A stretch of DNA of 64,000 nt from Rhizobium leguminosarum. GTDB lineage: Bacteria > Pseudomonadota > Alphaproteobacteria > Rhizobiales > Rhizobiaceae. Of this stretch, positions 51,076-59,409 are shown piece by piece. The notes below the pieces were generated by a model. That model was not told where the DNA came from. It saw nothing but the letters and a program-made list of their open reading frames with translations, and did not search any database. Position numbers and translations under genes: made by a program. Numbering within the stretch: position 1 is the stretch's first letter; every line of letters begins with the position of its first letter. The stretch lies in the NCBI RefSeq assembly GCF_001679785.1, contig NZ_CP016286.1:2914001-2978000 (forward strand), given 5' to 3'.

Positions 51076-54000
51076 ATGAATTTTTCAGCCTGGTCCATTC
51101 GAAACCCCATCGCACCGCTGCTGGCCTTCTGCCTGCTGGTGTTCATCGGCATGCAGTCCTTCAACTCGCTGCCGATCACCCGTTTTCCCAACATCGACGT
51201 ACCGCTGGTTTCGATCAGCGTGACGCAGAGCGGCGCTTCGCCTGCCGAACTCGAAATGCAGGTGACGAAGGAGATCGAAGACGCAGTCGCCTCGATCACC
51301 GGCATCGACGAAATCCAGTCGACCGTGACCGACGGCAGTTCGCAGACCAACGTCATGTTCCGCATGGAAGTGCCGACCGAACAGGCCGTGCAGGACACCA
51401 AGGACGCGATCGACCGCATCCGCAGCGATCTGCCGGCAAACGTCGAAGAACCTATTGTCTCCAAGGTCGATGTCGAAGGCCAGGCGATCCAGACCTTCGC
51501 CGTTTCCTCGCCCGCCATGTCGCTGGAGGAACTTTCCTGGTTCGTTGACGACACGATCAAGCGTTCGCTGCAGGGCCAAGCCGGCATCGGCCGTGTCGAC
51601 CGTTACGGCGGCGCCGAGCGCGAAGTGCGCATCGAACTCACGCCCGACAAGCTCAACGCCTATGGCATCACCGCCGCAAGCGTGAACGAGCAGCTGCGCG
51701 GCACCAACATCGACCTCGGCTCCGGCCGCGGCCAGGTGGCCGGCAGCGAACAGGCGATCCGTGTTCTCGGTGACGCCCGCAACGTCGCCGACCTCGCCAA
51801 CACGACGATCGGCCTGCCGAACGGCCGCTTCGTCAAACTATCCGATCTCGGCGTCATCAAGGACACCTATGAGGAGCCGAAATCCTTCTCGCGCTTCAAC
51901 GATACCCCAGTCGTTACCTTTGGCGTCTTCCGCTCCAAGGGCGCCAGCGAGGTCAGTGTCGCCGAAACCGTGGCGCAGAACCTCGACAAGGTTCGGACCG
52001 AAAACCCGAATGTGAAGATCGAACTGATCGACGATTCGGTTTATTTCACCTACGGCAACTACGAAGCCGCCATTCATACGCTGCTCGAAGGCGCGCTGCT
52101 CGCCGTCATCGTCGTCTTCCTGTTCCTGAGGAACTGGCGCGCGACGCTGATTTCCGCGATCGCCCTTCCGCTGTCCGCGATCCCGACCTTCTGGATCATG
52201 GACTTGATGGGCTTCTCGCTGAACCTCGTCAGCTTCCTCGCTTTGACGCTCGCGACCGGCATCCTCGTCGACGATGCGATCGTCGAAATCGAAAACATCG
52301 CCCGCCACATCAAGATGGGCAAGACCCCCTATCGAGCGGCGATCGAGGCGGCTGATGAAATCGGCCTCGCTGTCATCGCCACTACCTTCACGATCATCGC
52401 CGTCTTCGTGCCGGTTTCCTTCATGCCGGGCATTCCGGGCCAATACTTCATCCAGTTCGGCTTGACCGTCGCCTTCTCCGTCTTCTTCTCGCTGATGGTG
52501 GCGCGCCTCATCACACCGATGATGGCCGCCTATCTGATGCGCCCCGAAGACGCGATGGAAGACCATCACGACAATGACGGCCTGCTGATGAAGGGCTATA
52601 CCCGTCTCATACGTGGCACGACCGGACGCTGGTACACGCGTTATGCGACGCTGATTGTCGCGTTCGGCTTCCTGGTCGGCTCTGTTATGTTGCTGATGCA
52701 GGTTCCCGGCAGCTTCCTGCCGCCGGAAGACGCTTCACGCATCGTTCTCTCCGTCGAACTGCCGCCCAATGCACGGCTTGACGACACCGAGCAGACGACG
52801 GATGCGATCTACGACAGGGTCAAGGACATCAACGGTGTCGATAGCGTCTTCGTTCTCGGCGGCGCATCACCGAAGGGCGAACTCGAACTGCGCCGCGCGA
52901 CCATCACGCTCGCCCTCGACAAGCTCGACCAATCGCTGATCAAGAAGATGGTCAACGACGTGCTCGGCCATATCCCGGGCGTTGGCCCGATGCTGCCGAA
53001 GGTGGAAGTCCACGGGCGCGAACGTCCGCAATGGAATATCGAAAAGGAAGTCTTCGCCAAGCTGCGCGACATTCCCGACGTCCATATCCTGAAGCTTAAC
53101 GACCGCGGCGAACGCGACCTCTCCTTCAACTTCCTCTCCAAGAACGAGAAGGACCTGAACGACGCCGTCGGCATTCTGGAATCCAAGCTCCGCGCCGATC
53201 CGCTGCTTGCCAATGTCAGCGCCGACGGCGCCCTGCCCCGTCCCGAACTGCAGGTTCATCCGCGCAAGGATGAGGCTGCCCGCCTCGGCATCACGCCGCA
53301 GCAGATCTCCGAGACGATCCGCGTCGCCACCATCGGCGATGTCGATGCAGCCCTTGCCAAGATCTCGCTCGACGATCGCCAGATCCCGATCCGTGTCCAG
53401 ACTTCACTCGACATGCGCCGCGATCTCGCGGCCATCCGGGCGCTGAAGGTCCAGACGGCCAGCGGCGGCACCGTTCCGCTCGCAAGCGTCGCCAATATCG
53501 ACTATTCGGAAGGCGTAAGCTCGATCAAGCGCAACAACCGCAACCGCGTCGTCTCGATCGGCTCCGACCTGCCGCAGGGCGTGGCGCTCGACACGGCTTC
53601 GGCCCGCTTCCGCGAGATCGTCAATGAGGCCAACATCCCGGCCACGGTGCACCTTGCCGAAAGCGGCGACACCAAGGTGCAGACGGAGATGCAGCAGAGC
53701 TTCGTCAACGCCATGCTGATGGGCCTGCTGCTGGTGCTGACGGTGCTGATCCTGCTCTTCAAGGACGTGATCCAGCCCTTCACCATCCTGTTCTCGCTGC
53801 CGCTCGCCATTGGCGGCGTCGCGGCCGGCCTGCTCGTCACCAATAATCCGCTGTCGATGCCTGTCATGATCGGCATCCTGATGCTGATGGGTGTCGTCAC
53901 CAAGAACGCAATCCTGCTCGTCGATTTCGCGATCGAGATGCGCCACCAGGGCATGCCTCGCGTCGAGGCCATGGTCGAAGCCGGCCGCAAGCGCGCCCGT

Positions 54001-54402
54001 CCGATCATCATGACCTCGATCGCCATGTCGGCGGGCATGCTGCCTTCTGCGCTCGGCGTCGGCGAAGGTGGCTCGTTCCGCGCGCCGATGGCGATCGCGG
54101 TGATCGGCGGCATCATCGTCTCGACCGTGCTCTCGCTCGTCGTCGTGCCCTCCTTCTTCCTGATCATGGACGACCTCTCCCGCCTGCTCGGCTGGGCTTT
54201 CGGCCGCCTGGTCGGCAGGAAGGACAACGAGGAGCTGCCGCTATCGCGCGAGGATCTCACCCGCGTCACCCGGGAGAACCGCGACGACATCGACTCGCTG
54301 GAGGAGCGCCTGACCGCGATCGAAAAGCCGGAAAGCAAACGCAAGACCGCCAACGGCAACGACACCAACGTGCTGCGACTACCGCCCTTCGCGGCGGAAT
54401 AA
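51076..54402 (+). CDS. RND efflux pump inner-membrane transporter
   Basis: 1108 residues, in the usual AcrB/MdtB range plus a hydrophilic C-terminal tail of about 60 residues (LSREDLTRVTRENRDDIDSLEERLTAIEKPESKRK). Twelve helices with two periplasmic porter regions. The N-terminus FSAWSIRNPIAPLLAFCLLVFIGMQSF, GILVDDAIVEIENIARH with the proton-relay acidic residues of TM4, and LMGVVTKNAILLVDFAIEMRHQGM are typical. Export of drugs or plant compounds is likely but the substrate cannot be read. Followed by a strong terminator. Confidence 0.93.
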   Translation: MNFSAWSIRNPIAPLLAFCLLVFIGMQSFNSLPITRFPNIDVPLVSISVTQSGASPAELEMQVTKEIEDAVASITGIDEIQSTVTDGSSQTNVMFRMEVPTEQAVQDTKDAIDRIRSDLPANVEEPIVSKVDVEGQAIQTFAVSSPAMSLEELSWFVDDTIKRSLQGQAGIGRVDRYGGAEREVRIELTPDKLNAYGITAASVNEQLRGTNIDLGSGRGQVAGSEQAIRVLGDARNVADLANTTIGLPNGRFVKLSDLGVIKDTYEEPKSFSRFNDTPVVTFGVFRSKGASEVSVAETVAQNLDKVRTENPNVKIELIDDSVYFTYGNYEAAIHTLLEGALLAVIVVFLFLRNWRATLISAIALPLSAIPTFWIMDLMGFSLNLVSFLALTLATGILVDDAIVEIENIARHIKMGKTPYRAAIEAADEIGLAVIATTFTIIAVFVPVSFMPGIPGQYFIQFGLTVAFSVFFSLMVARLITPMMAAYLMRPEDAMEDHHDNDGLLMKGYTRLIRGTTGRWYTRYATLIVAFGFLVGSVMLLMQVPGSFLPPEDASRIVLSVELPPNARLDDTEQTTDAIYDRVKDINGVDSVFVLGGASPKGELELRRATITLALDKLDQSLIKKMVNDVLGHIPGVGPMLPKVEVHGRERPQWNIEKEVFAKLRDIPDVHILKLNDRGERDLSFNFLSKNEKDLNDAVGILESKLRADPLLANVSADGALPRPELQVHPRKDEAARLGITPQQISETIRVATIGDVDAALAKISLDDRQIPIRVQTSLDMRRDLAAIRALKVQTASGGTVPLASVANIDYSEGVSSIKRNNRNRVVSIGSDLPQGVALDTASARFREIVNEANIPATVHLAESGDTKVQTEMQQSFVNAMLMGLLLVLTVLILLFKDVIQPFTILFSLPLAIGGVAAGLLVTNNPLSMPVMIGILMLMGVVTKNAILLVDFAIEMRHQGMPRVEAMVEAGRKRARPIIMTSIAMSAGMLPSALGVGEGGSFRAPMAIAVIGGIIVSTVLSLVVVPSFFLIMDDLSRLLGWAFGRLVGRKDNEELPLSREDLTRVTRENRDDIDSLEERLTAIEKPESKRKTANGNDTNVLRLPPFAAE

Positions 54403-54420
54403 GCAAAGCCGAGGAATTGA

Positions 54421-54459
54421 ACGGGCCGGGAGCGATCTCCCGGCCCGTTTCGTTTTTTT
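54421..54459 (+). terminator. terminator of the RND operon
   Basis: 12-bp stem ACGGGCCGGGAG / CTCCCGGCCCGT (CGAT loop), followed by TTCGTTTTTTT, 18 bp after the transporter stop. Confidence 0.85.
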
Positions 54460-54475
54460 CATTCATCTCTGACGG

Positions 54476-54489
54476 TTGACCAAAATCAA
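54476..54489 (+). promoter_or_regulatory. FNR/FixK-type anaerobox upstream of the Crp/Fnr gene
   Basis: TTGACCAAAATCAA matches TTGAT-N4-ATCAA at nine of ten positions and lies 79 bp before the regulator start, a suitable place for activation. Confidence 0.6.
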
Positions 54490-54568
54490 TTCCGTCGCCG
54501 TCTCCTTCCCGTATTTTGTCCGGCAGCATAAGGAATTGAAAAGACCGGCCATATCAGGAGACCGGGAG

Positions 54569-55252
54569 ATGAACAGAACGCTGACACTCAACGGCCATGA
54601 GGCCGCTGTACTTGCCAAGGCCGCCTTCATGGCCGGGCTCGACCACGACGAGGCCGAAGGCCTGCGCGCCTGCGCCACCGTTCTCCTCTGCGACCCGCAC
54701 GACGTTCTCTTCGAGGAGGGCGACAAGGCGGCCTATTTCTATTGCGTGCTCAGCGGTTATATCAGGCTCTATCGTCATAACGGCGACGGCAGGCAGGCCG
54801 ATATCCGCATCTGCGAGCCCAGCGACAGCTTCGCCGAATGCCTGATCCACGCCGACGAAACCTATAGCACCGGCGCGCAGGCGATGGATCATGCCGTACT
54901 GGCGTGCTTTCATATCGCCAAGGTCCGGCGGTTGCTGGACGAGCGGCCACGGATCGGCAAGGCGATCATGCGCAGCCTGTCGCTGCATCTGATCTCGACA
55001 ATGGAATGCCTGGCAAGCGACCGCATGCAGACGGCGCCGCAGCGCGTGGCAAACTATCTGCTGACCCATTGCGTCGAGGACGGTGCGGCCGCGTCGCTGC
55101 GGCTGCCCTTTCCGAAAAACCTGCTTGCCCGCAAGCTCGGTCTCGCGCCGGAGGCGCTTTCGCGCGCCTTCTCGACGCTGAAGACGAGAGGTGTCACGGT
55201 CCGCGGCCGGGCGATCGCCATCAGCGACATCAACGTGCTGCGGCAGATCTGA
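54569..55252 (+). CDS. Crp/Fnr-family transcriptional regulator
   Basis: 227 residues from the ATG at 54569 (MNRTLTLNGHEAAVL), with GGGAG upstream. cNMP-type sensor domain (about 25-145; DVLFEEGDKAAYFYCVLSGYIRLYRH) and C-terminal HTH_Crp (NLLARKLGLAPEALSRAFSTLKTRGVTVRG). It lacks the N-terminal cysteine cluster of oxygen-sensing FNR, so it looks more like the DNR/NnrR group, which respond to NO through heme. The anaerobox upstream suggests control by FixK/FnrN or by itself. No denitrification genes are in the window. Confidence 0.86.
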   Translation: MNRTLTLNGHEAAVLAKAAFMAGLDHDEAEGLRACATVLLCDPHDVLFEEGDKAAYFYCVLSGYIRLYRHNGDGRQADIRICEPSDSFAECLIHADETYSTGAQAMDHAVLACFHIAKVRRLLDERPRIGKAIMRSLSLHLISTMECLASDRMQTAPQRVANYLLTHCVEDGAAASLRLPFPKNLLARKLGLAPEALSRAFSTLKTRGVTVRGRAIAISDINVLRQI

Positions 55253-55260
55253 CCGTCAGA

Positions 55261-55320
55261 GCATGATGCCGAAAGGCTCTGTCGCTCAAAACTGTGCAGC
55301 GGTTTCGTGACGCGCTTTAG
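55261..55320. repeat. partial copy of the GAGCATGATG repeat
   Basis: GAGCATGATGCCGAAAGGCT followed by a diverged right half (CAGCGGTTTCGTGACGCGCT). It separates the Crp/Fnr gene from ureG and overlaps the ureG stop. Confidence 0.5.
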
Positions 55321-55928
55321 AGCCCGCCCTGCTCCCTGAGAAAGCTGACGATCGAGCTGACGCCGTCACCGCGCTTCATGTCGGAGAAGACGAAGGGGCG
55401 GCTCGCACGCATGCGCGTCGCATCCCGGTCCATGACCTCGAGATCGGCGCCGACATAGGGCGCCAGATCCTTCTTATTGATGACGAGCAGGTCCGACCGG
55501 GTGATGCCGGGCCCTCCCTTGCGCGGGATTTCCTCGCCCTGGCAGACGGAAATGACATAGATGGTGATATCGGCAAGATCGGGCGAAAAGGTCGCCGCCA
55601 GATTGTCGCCGCCGGATTCGATGAAGACGACGTCCAGATCGGGGATCCGCTGGTTGAGGCCGGCGATCGCCTGCAAATTGATCGTCGCATCCTCGCGGAT
55701 GGCGGTATGCGGGCAGCCGCCCGTCTCGACGCCAACGATGCGGTCCGAAGTCAATGCCTGCATCCGCACCAGCGCCTCGGCATCCTCGGTCGTGTAGATG
55801 TCGTTGGTGACGACGGCGACGGAATAATCGTCGCGCATCGCCTTGCAGAGCTTTTCGGTCAGCGCCGTCTTGCCCGAGCCGACCGGCCCGCCAATGCCGA
55901 CACGCAAAGGTCCGTTTCTTGATTTCAT
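55317..55928 (-). CDS. ureG: urease accessory GTPase UreG
   Basis: 203 residues from the ATG at 55928 ([21 protein letters not shown]), with GGAGTAAGGCAC upstream. P-loop [10 protein letters not shown], the nickel-binding [15 protein letters not shown] (CPH motif), [15 protein letters not shown] and the guanine-specificity segment [12 protein letters not shown]. It delivers nickel to the urease active site in complex with UreD and UreF, using GTP. Last gene of the leftward urease cluster; a repeat-filled gap of about 190 bp separates it from ureF. Confidence 0.95.
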   Translation of the reverse strand: MKSRNGPLRVGIGGPVGSGKTALTEKLCKAMRDDYSVAVVTNDIYTTEDAEALVRMQALTSDRIVGVETGGCPHTAIREDATINLQAIAGLNQRIPDLDVVFIESGGDNLAATFSPDLADITIYVISVCQGEEIPRKGGPGITRSDLLVINKKDLAPYVGADLEVMDRDATRMRASRPFVFSDMKRGDGVSSIVSFLREQGGL

Positions 55929-55993
55929 GTGCCTTACTCCAATCGAACCCCGATGATAGCGAAGCCGCCCGCCCGCGCCACCGTCAAATGACT

Positions 55994-56091
55994 TAGAGCG
56001 CTTGTTTTTCTTCGAATCACGGAAGCGCTCTATCTCTTTGTTTTCACGCAATTCCGGACGCAAAACCGCTGCGCACTTTTGCTGGAATTGC
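55994..56091. repeat. palindromic intergenic repeat (AGAGCGCTT family)
   Basis: AGAGCGCTT (55995-56003) and AAGCGCTCT (56023-56031), then a second dyad GCAATTCC...GGAATTGC enclosing CGCAAAACCGCTGCGCACTTT (to 56091). It fills the ureF-ureG gap. Confidence 0.65.
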
Positions 56092-56118
56092 CCTCGCCGC
56101 AGCGATAATTTCGGACAA

Positions 56119-56790
56119 TCACGAGCGGAACAGCCGCGTCGCCTGGGTCTCGTGGCGCAGGCTGGCAATATCGGCCTGCACCGTCGCCGAACCCAGATCG
56201 TCGAGCGTCGAGGCCGCCGCCCTCCCGGCGACCTCCGCGATATGATCTTCGAGACCGGCAAGCACGGCAACGCCATCCCTCTGTCCGGCGACGCCGAGGC
56301 GGATGCCTGATGAAACCGCTTGTGAGACATAGGCATGCAGGAAGGCGGCGAGTGCCTTCTCGGGCTTTATGCCATGGGCGCCCGTTACCGCCCCGACCGC
56401 AATCGGGTAAGCGACCTTGTCGGGCAGCCGCTCGAACACCCCGTCCGGCCAGGCCCGCGCCGCTGCGAGGAAAGCCTCGCCGAGCAGCATCGTTTCCTGA
56501 TGGCGCTCGCGTGATCCGGCAAGTGCTGCGGCGAGCGCGGCGATCTCGGCAAGGCGCACAGCTTCCGCTTGGTGCCTGTGGCTTTCAGCCAGGAGCACCG
56601 CATCGTTCCAGACCGAACCTTTGCCGATCAGCGTGCCTGTCCAGGTGGCAAGCGAGGTAGCATCTGTGACGAGCCCGTCGGCAACCGCCCGCTCCAGCCC
56701 GCCCGAATAGGCAAAGCTGCCGATCGGAAAGGCCGGTGAGAGCCAGGCCGTCAGGCGCAGCAGTGCCTGCAGCTCGCGATCCCTGGTCAT
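56119..56790 (-). CDS. ureF: urease accessory protein UreF
   Basis: 223 residues from the ATG at 56790 ([36 protein letters not shown]). The opening [18 protein letters not shown] and the central [15 protein letters not shown] and [14 protein letters not shown] are family hallmarks; all-helical. It bridges UreD and UreG during nickel insertion. Six bases separate its start from the ureE stop. Confidence 0.93.
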   Translation of the reverse strand: MTRDRELQALLRLTAWLSPAFPIGSFAYSGGLERAVADGLVTDATSLATWTGTLIGKGSVWNDAVLLAESHRHQAEAVRLAEIAALAAALAGSRERHQETMLLGEAFLAAARAWPDGVFERLPDKVAYPIAVGAVTGAHGIKPEKALAAFLHAYVSQAVSSGIRLGVAGQRDGVAVLAGLEDHIAEVAGRAAASTLDDLGSATVQADIASLRHETQATRLFRS

Positions 56791-56796
56791 CAAGGC

Positions 56797-57363
56797 TCAG
56801 TCGTGCTTGTGGTCGTGATCATGACCGCGATCGTGGCGATGCTCATGCTCATGCTCGTAGCCATGTTCGTGATCATGATCATGCCCGTGGTCATGATTGT
56901 GATCGTGATCATGCCCATGCGAATGCCCGCCTTGGGAATGGTAGGCGCCGCGCGCCGGCTGGAACGGCTCGTCGATCTCGAGGACAACGGCGCCGAGGCC
57001 CTGCAGCATGGTGCGGATGACGTGATCGCGCAGGATGACGATGCGGTCTTCCTCGATCTGGGCGGCAAGATGCCGGTTGCCGAGATGCCAGGCGAGCTCG
57101 ACCAGATGGGTGCGGTCGCGTCCGCGAACCTCGAAGAGCTTCTCGTCGGCGGCGAGGATCTCGATCAGTTCGCCGTCGTCGCGCACCAAGAGGTCGCCAT
57201 TGGCGAAAAGCACCGGATCCTTGAGATCCAGCATGACCATTTCACCATTTTCCAGATGCAGCAGCTTGCGGCGCAGATGGCGCAGATCATGCGGCAGCTT
57301 GACCTGGGCGATCGGATGGGAGGAAGGGGTTCCGGCGGGAAGATAGGAGGTGACGCGCTGCAT
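56797..57363 (-). CDS. ureE: urease accessory nickel chaperone UreE
   Basis: 188 residues. N-terminal peptide-binding domain (about 1-70), metal-binding domain (about 75-140; [37 protein letters not shown] with the conserved dimer-interface histidine), then a histidine/aspartate-rich tail of about 45 residues ([21 protein letters not shown]...HKHD) that stores nickel. At DNA level this tail is a CAT/GAT-type simple repeat (56800-56935) that may vary in length between strains. Confidence 0.94.
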   Translation of the reverse strand: MQRVTSYLPAGTPSSHPIAQVKLPHDLRHLRRKLLHLENGEMVMLDLKDPVLFANGDLLVRDDGELIEILAADEKLFEVRGRDRTHLVELAWHLGNRHLAAQIEEDRIVILRDHVIRTMLQGLGAVVLEIDEPFQPARGAYHSQGGHSHGHDHDHNHDHGHDHDHEHGYEHEHEHRHDRGHDHDHKHD

Positions 57364-57451
57364 GATATGTCCGTTTTGCTGAGAGGACGACCATGCAAAA
57401 TAGCTCTTCCCGATGCAAGCACCAATGGCCTTTCATCTAAATCAAAAAATA

Positions 57452-57499
57452 GAGCATGATGTCGTCCGAAAACCGCAAATACTTTTCGGCATCATGCTC
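57452..57499. repeat. complete copy of the GAGCATGATG palindromic repeat
   Basis: GAGCATGATGTCGTCCGAAA ... TTTTCGGCATCATGCTC; arms 57452-57471 and 57483-57499. The best-preserved of three copies in the window, lying between ureE and the GGDEF gene and partly able to act as a terminator. Confidence 0.75.
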
Positions 57500-57511
57500 C
57501 AGACCTGGCTT

Positions 57512-58375
57512 TTATATTCCGTAAGCCTGCATCACGTTGTCGCTCTCCAGGCCTCTGCTCTCGCCATGAACACCGTTCTCGACGAGCCCGTGCCAGGCGT
57601 GATGAAGACCTTCCCGTTCGTGTACGACGCGATTGCGCCCGAGCGCCTTGGCGAGATAAAGCGCCCGGTCGGCGGAGGCATAGACCGCCTGCTTGTTGCG
57701 CTCGGCGACGAGATCGGCAACGCCGCCGGAAACGGTGATGCGGATATCGTGCCCCTCGGCCCTGATGGCGCCGCCAGCGATCCGGGCTCGGACGCTTTCG
57801 ATGCGCTCCATCCGCGCCTCCAGCGGCTCCCCGGAGACGATGACGCCGAACTCCTCCCCACCCAGCCGTGCGACGACGGACATCTCATCGAAGGCGGATG
57901 TGAGCATGGCCGAAACAGCGATGATGACGGCATCGCCGCAGCCATGGCCGAAGCGGTCGTTGATCGCCTTGAAACGGTCGACATCAAAAATCACCAGGGA
58001 GGCGTTGCCATCGGTATTCTCCAGCGCCTCGGTAAAAGCGCGCCGGTTCAGCAGTCCGGAAAGCGTATCCGTGCGGCTGAGCTTTTCGAATTCCGCCCGG
58101 GAGAGCGCGAGATCGCGCATGGCAAAGCCGGCAAACAGCGACAACATGCCGGAAACCGTACCGCCGATCAGCCAGGAAAAGATCGCGCCGAAGCCGATTG
58201 CATGGGCGAGCGTCACCGGTAGAAGCCCAAGAAGATCGAGCGACGGCATCGTCAATGCGATAATGACTCCTGAGAGAATAACGGCAAGAAAAGCCATCTT
58301 CAGGGCGAAGACGTAGACGTTCCTGCGGTATTGAAGATCGCCAAAATCGGCCTGCAGCGAAATCCAGTTTCTCAT
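57512..58375 (-). CDS. membrane-bound GGDEF diguanylate cyclase
   Basis: 287 residues from the ATG at 58375 (MRNWISLQADFGD). Two to three membrane helices (about 25-45 and 55-90) with short loops, then a GGDEF domain (about 105-265): DTLSGLLNRRAF, FDVDRFKAINDRFGH, and the active-site loop VARLGGEEFGV. There is no RxxD inhibitory site before GGEEF. It makes cyclic di-GMP, so adhesion or motility is the likely output. It lies between ureC and ureE on the same strand but with gaps on both sides, so probably its own unit. Confidence 0.88.
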   Translation of the reverse strand: MRNWISLQADFGDLQYRRNVYVFALKMAFLAVILSGVIIALTMPSLDLLGLLPVTLAHAIGFGAIFSWLIGGTVSGMLSLFAGFAMRDLALSRAEFEKLSRTDTLSGLLNRRAFTEALENTDGNASLVIFDVDRFKAINDRFGHGCGDAVIIAVSAMLTSAFDEMSVVARLGGEEFGVIVSGEPLEARMERIESVRARIAGGAIRAEGHDIRITVSGGVADLVAERNKQAVYASADRALYLAKALGRNRVVHEREGLHHAWHGLVENGVHGESRGLESDNVMQAYGI

Positions 58376-58706
58376 GAGAATCAACCTTCCTGCTCGGCGT
58401 TTCCAGGCATTGATAAGAGCCCAATTGCTGCGGGTGTCTTAATTGACTCGTTAAAATTCGAACGGTTTCGGACCTTTCGGCGGACAGAATTTTTCTAGCA
58501 GGGGATGCAGCTTTCCAATCCCTGAATCGAACAACGCAGAGAGACAGTTAAACAATTGATATAAAAGGGATTTAATGACCTTGTAGACGCGGCTTTTCCA
58601 GAATGGCTTAGCTGGAGAAAATGCCGGTTTTTCCACTGATTTATACAACCAAATGGAGAGCGCTATTCACAATTCACTTTAAGAGCGGACTGGCCCGACG
58701 GCTGCT
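58376..58706. other. intergenic stretch without supported gene
   Basis: 331 bp of lower GC content between the DUF2459 and GGDEF genes. One 65-codon minus-strand frame is open, but it lacks a ribosome site and typical codon use. The region must hold the promoter of the GGDEF gene; I see no clear box. Confidence 0.5.
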
Positions 58707-59378
58707 TCAATTGTAGACAGAAACAGACAATCGCAATGCTTGTGGAAGCGGGTTCCATATGCCGGTTCGAAGCCCCGCCGAGCGCAAGGCAGCGGCAGTC
58801 CAGGTGTTGCAGCCGAAGAGGGCGTTGAAGTATCCCCTGGCCTCGAAGAACCGGTCGATCTCACCGTAACCCGCATCCGCAATCGGCACCACCGCGCCCG
58901 CGTCACGGACGAAGCTGTCCGAGATAAAAGCGCGCAGCTGCGCTAATTGATCCTCACTGACATCGAATGCCGTAACGGTGGGCTGCGGCTCGGTGATAGG
59001 GCCGGCAAGGTCTACATGCAGCACTGAACGGTCGATCGTCAGCGCGCGCAACACCGGCAGCGGCTTCAGTTCCGCCCATGTGGGAGTTTCCAGATAGAAG
59101 GCACGACCGCCCCAGCCGATAATGAGCCACTCCGCATTCGGATGGCCGAGCGGAAAACCGGTATCGTCAAGGAATGAAAAGGCAGCCCGCGTTTCCGCGT
59201 CGAGCGGAATGGCAATATCGGTATGGATCGGGCCCGACAGCAGCAGAATCCGATGCGTCACTGCGGTAGACGACGCCTTGACCGGCGCAATCAGCGGCCG
59301 GGGAATGAAGATTCCGCAGGCCGCCGAAAACACGAGCAGGAATACGATCCGCAACAACCAGCGGATGCCTGTCCTCAT
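58707..59378 (-). CDS. DUF2459 protein of the urease region (TIGR02117 type)
   Basis: 223 residues. One N-terminal membrane anchor (about 8-26), then a periplasmic alpha/beta domain: ILLLSGPIHTDIAIPLD, WLIIGWGGRAFYLETPTWAELKPLPVLRAL, FNALFGCNTWTAAALRSAGLRTGIWNPLP. The Cys in FGCNTW and the His in IHTDI are the best candidates for active residues; the fold recalls NlpC/P60-like enzymes. The family is known to occur beside urease genes, without assigned function. Lies 31 bp after ureC on the same strand. Confidence 0.82.
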   Translation of the reverse strand: MRTGIRWLLRIVFLLVFSAACGIFIPRPLIAPVKASSTAVTHRILLLSGPIHTDIAIPLDAETRAAFSFLDDTGFPLGHPNAEWLIIGWGGRAFYLETPTWAELKPLPVLRALTIDRSVLHVDLAGPITEPQPTVTAFDVSEDQLAQLRAFISDSFVRDAGAVVPIADAGYGEIDRFFEARGYFNALFGCNTWTAAALRSAGLRTGIWNPLPQALRLSVSVYN

Positions 59379-59409
59379 CGGAGCCGTCCATCACACATCC
59401 GACCTGGGC

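Noticed and set aside
58451-58648. A 65-codon minus-strand frame between the GGDEF and DUF2459 genes
   Set aside because: No ribosome site, no recognisable domain, unusual composition; more likely chance.
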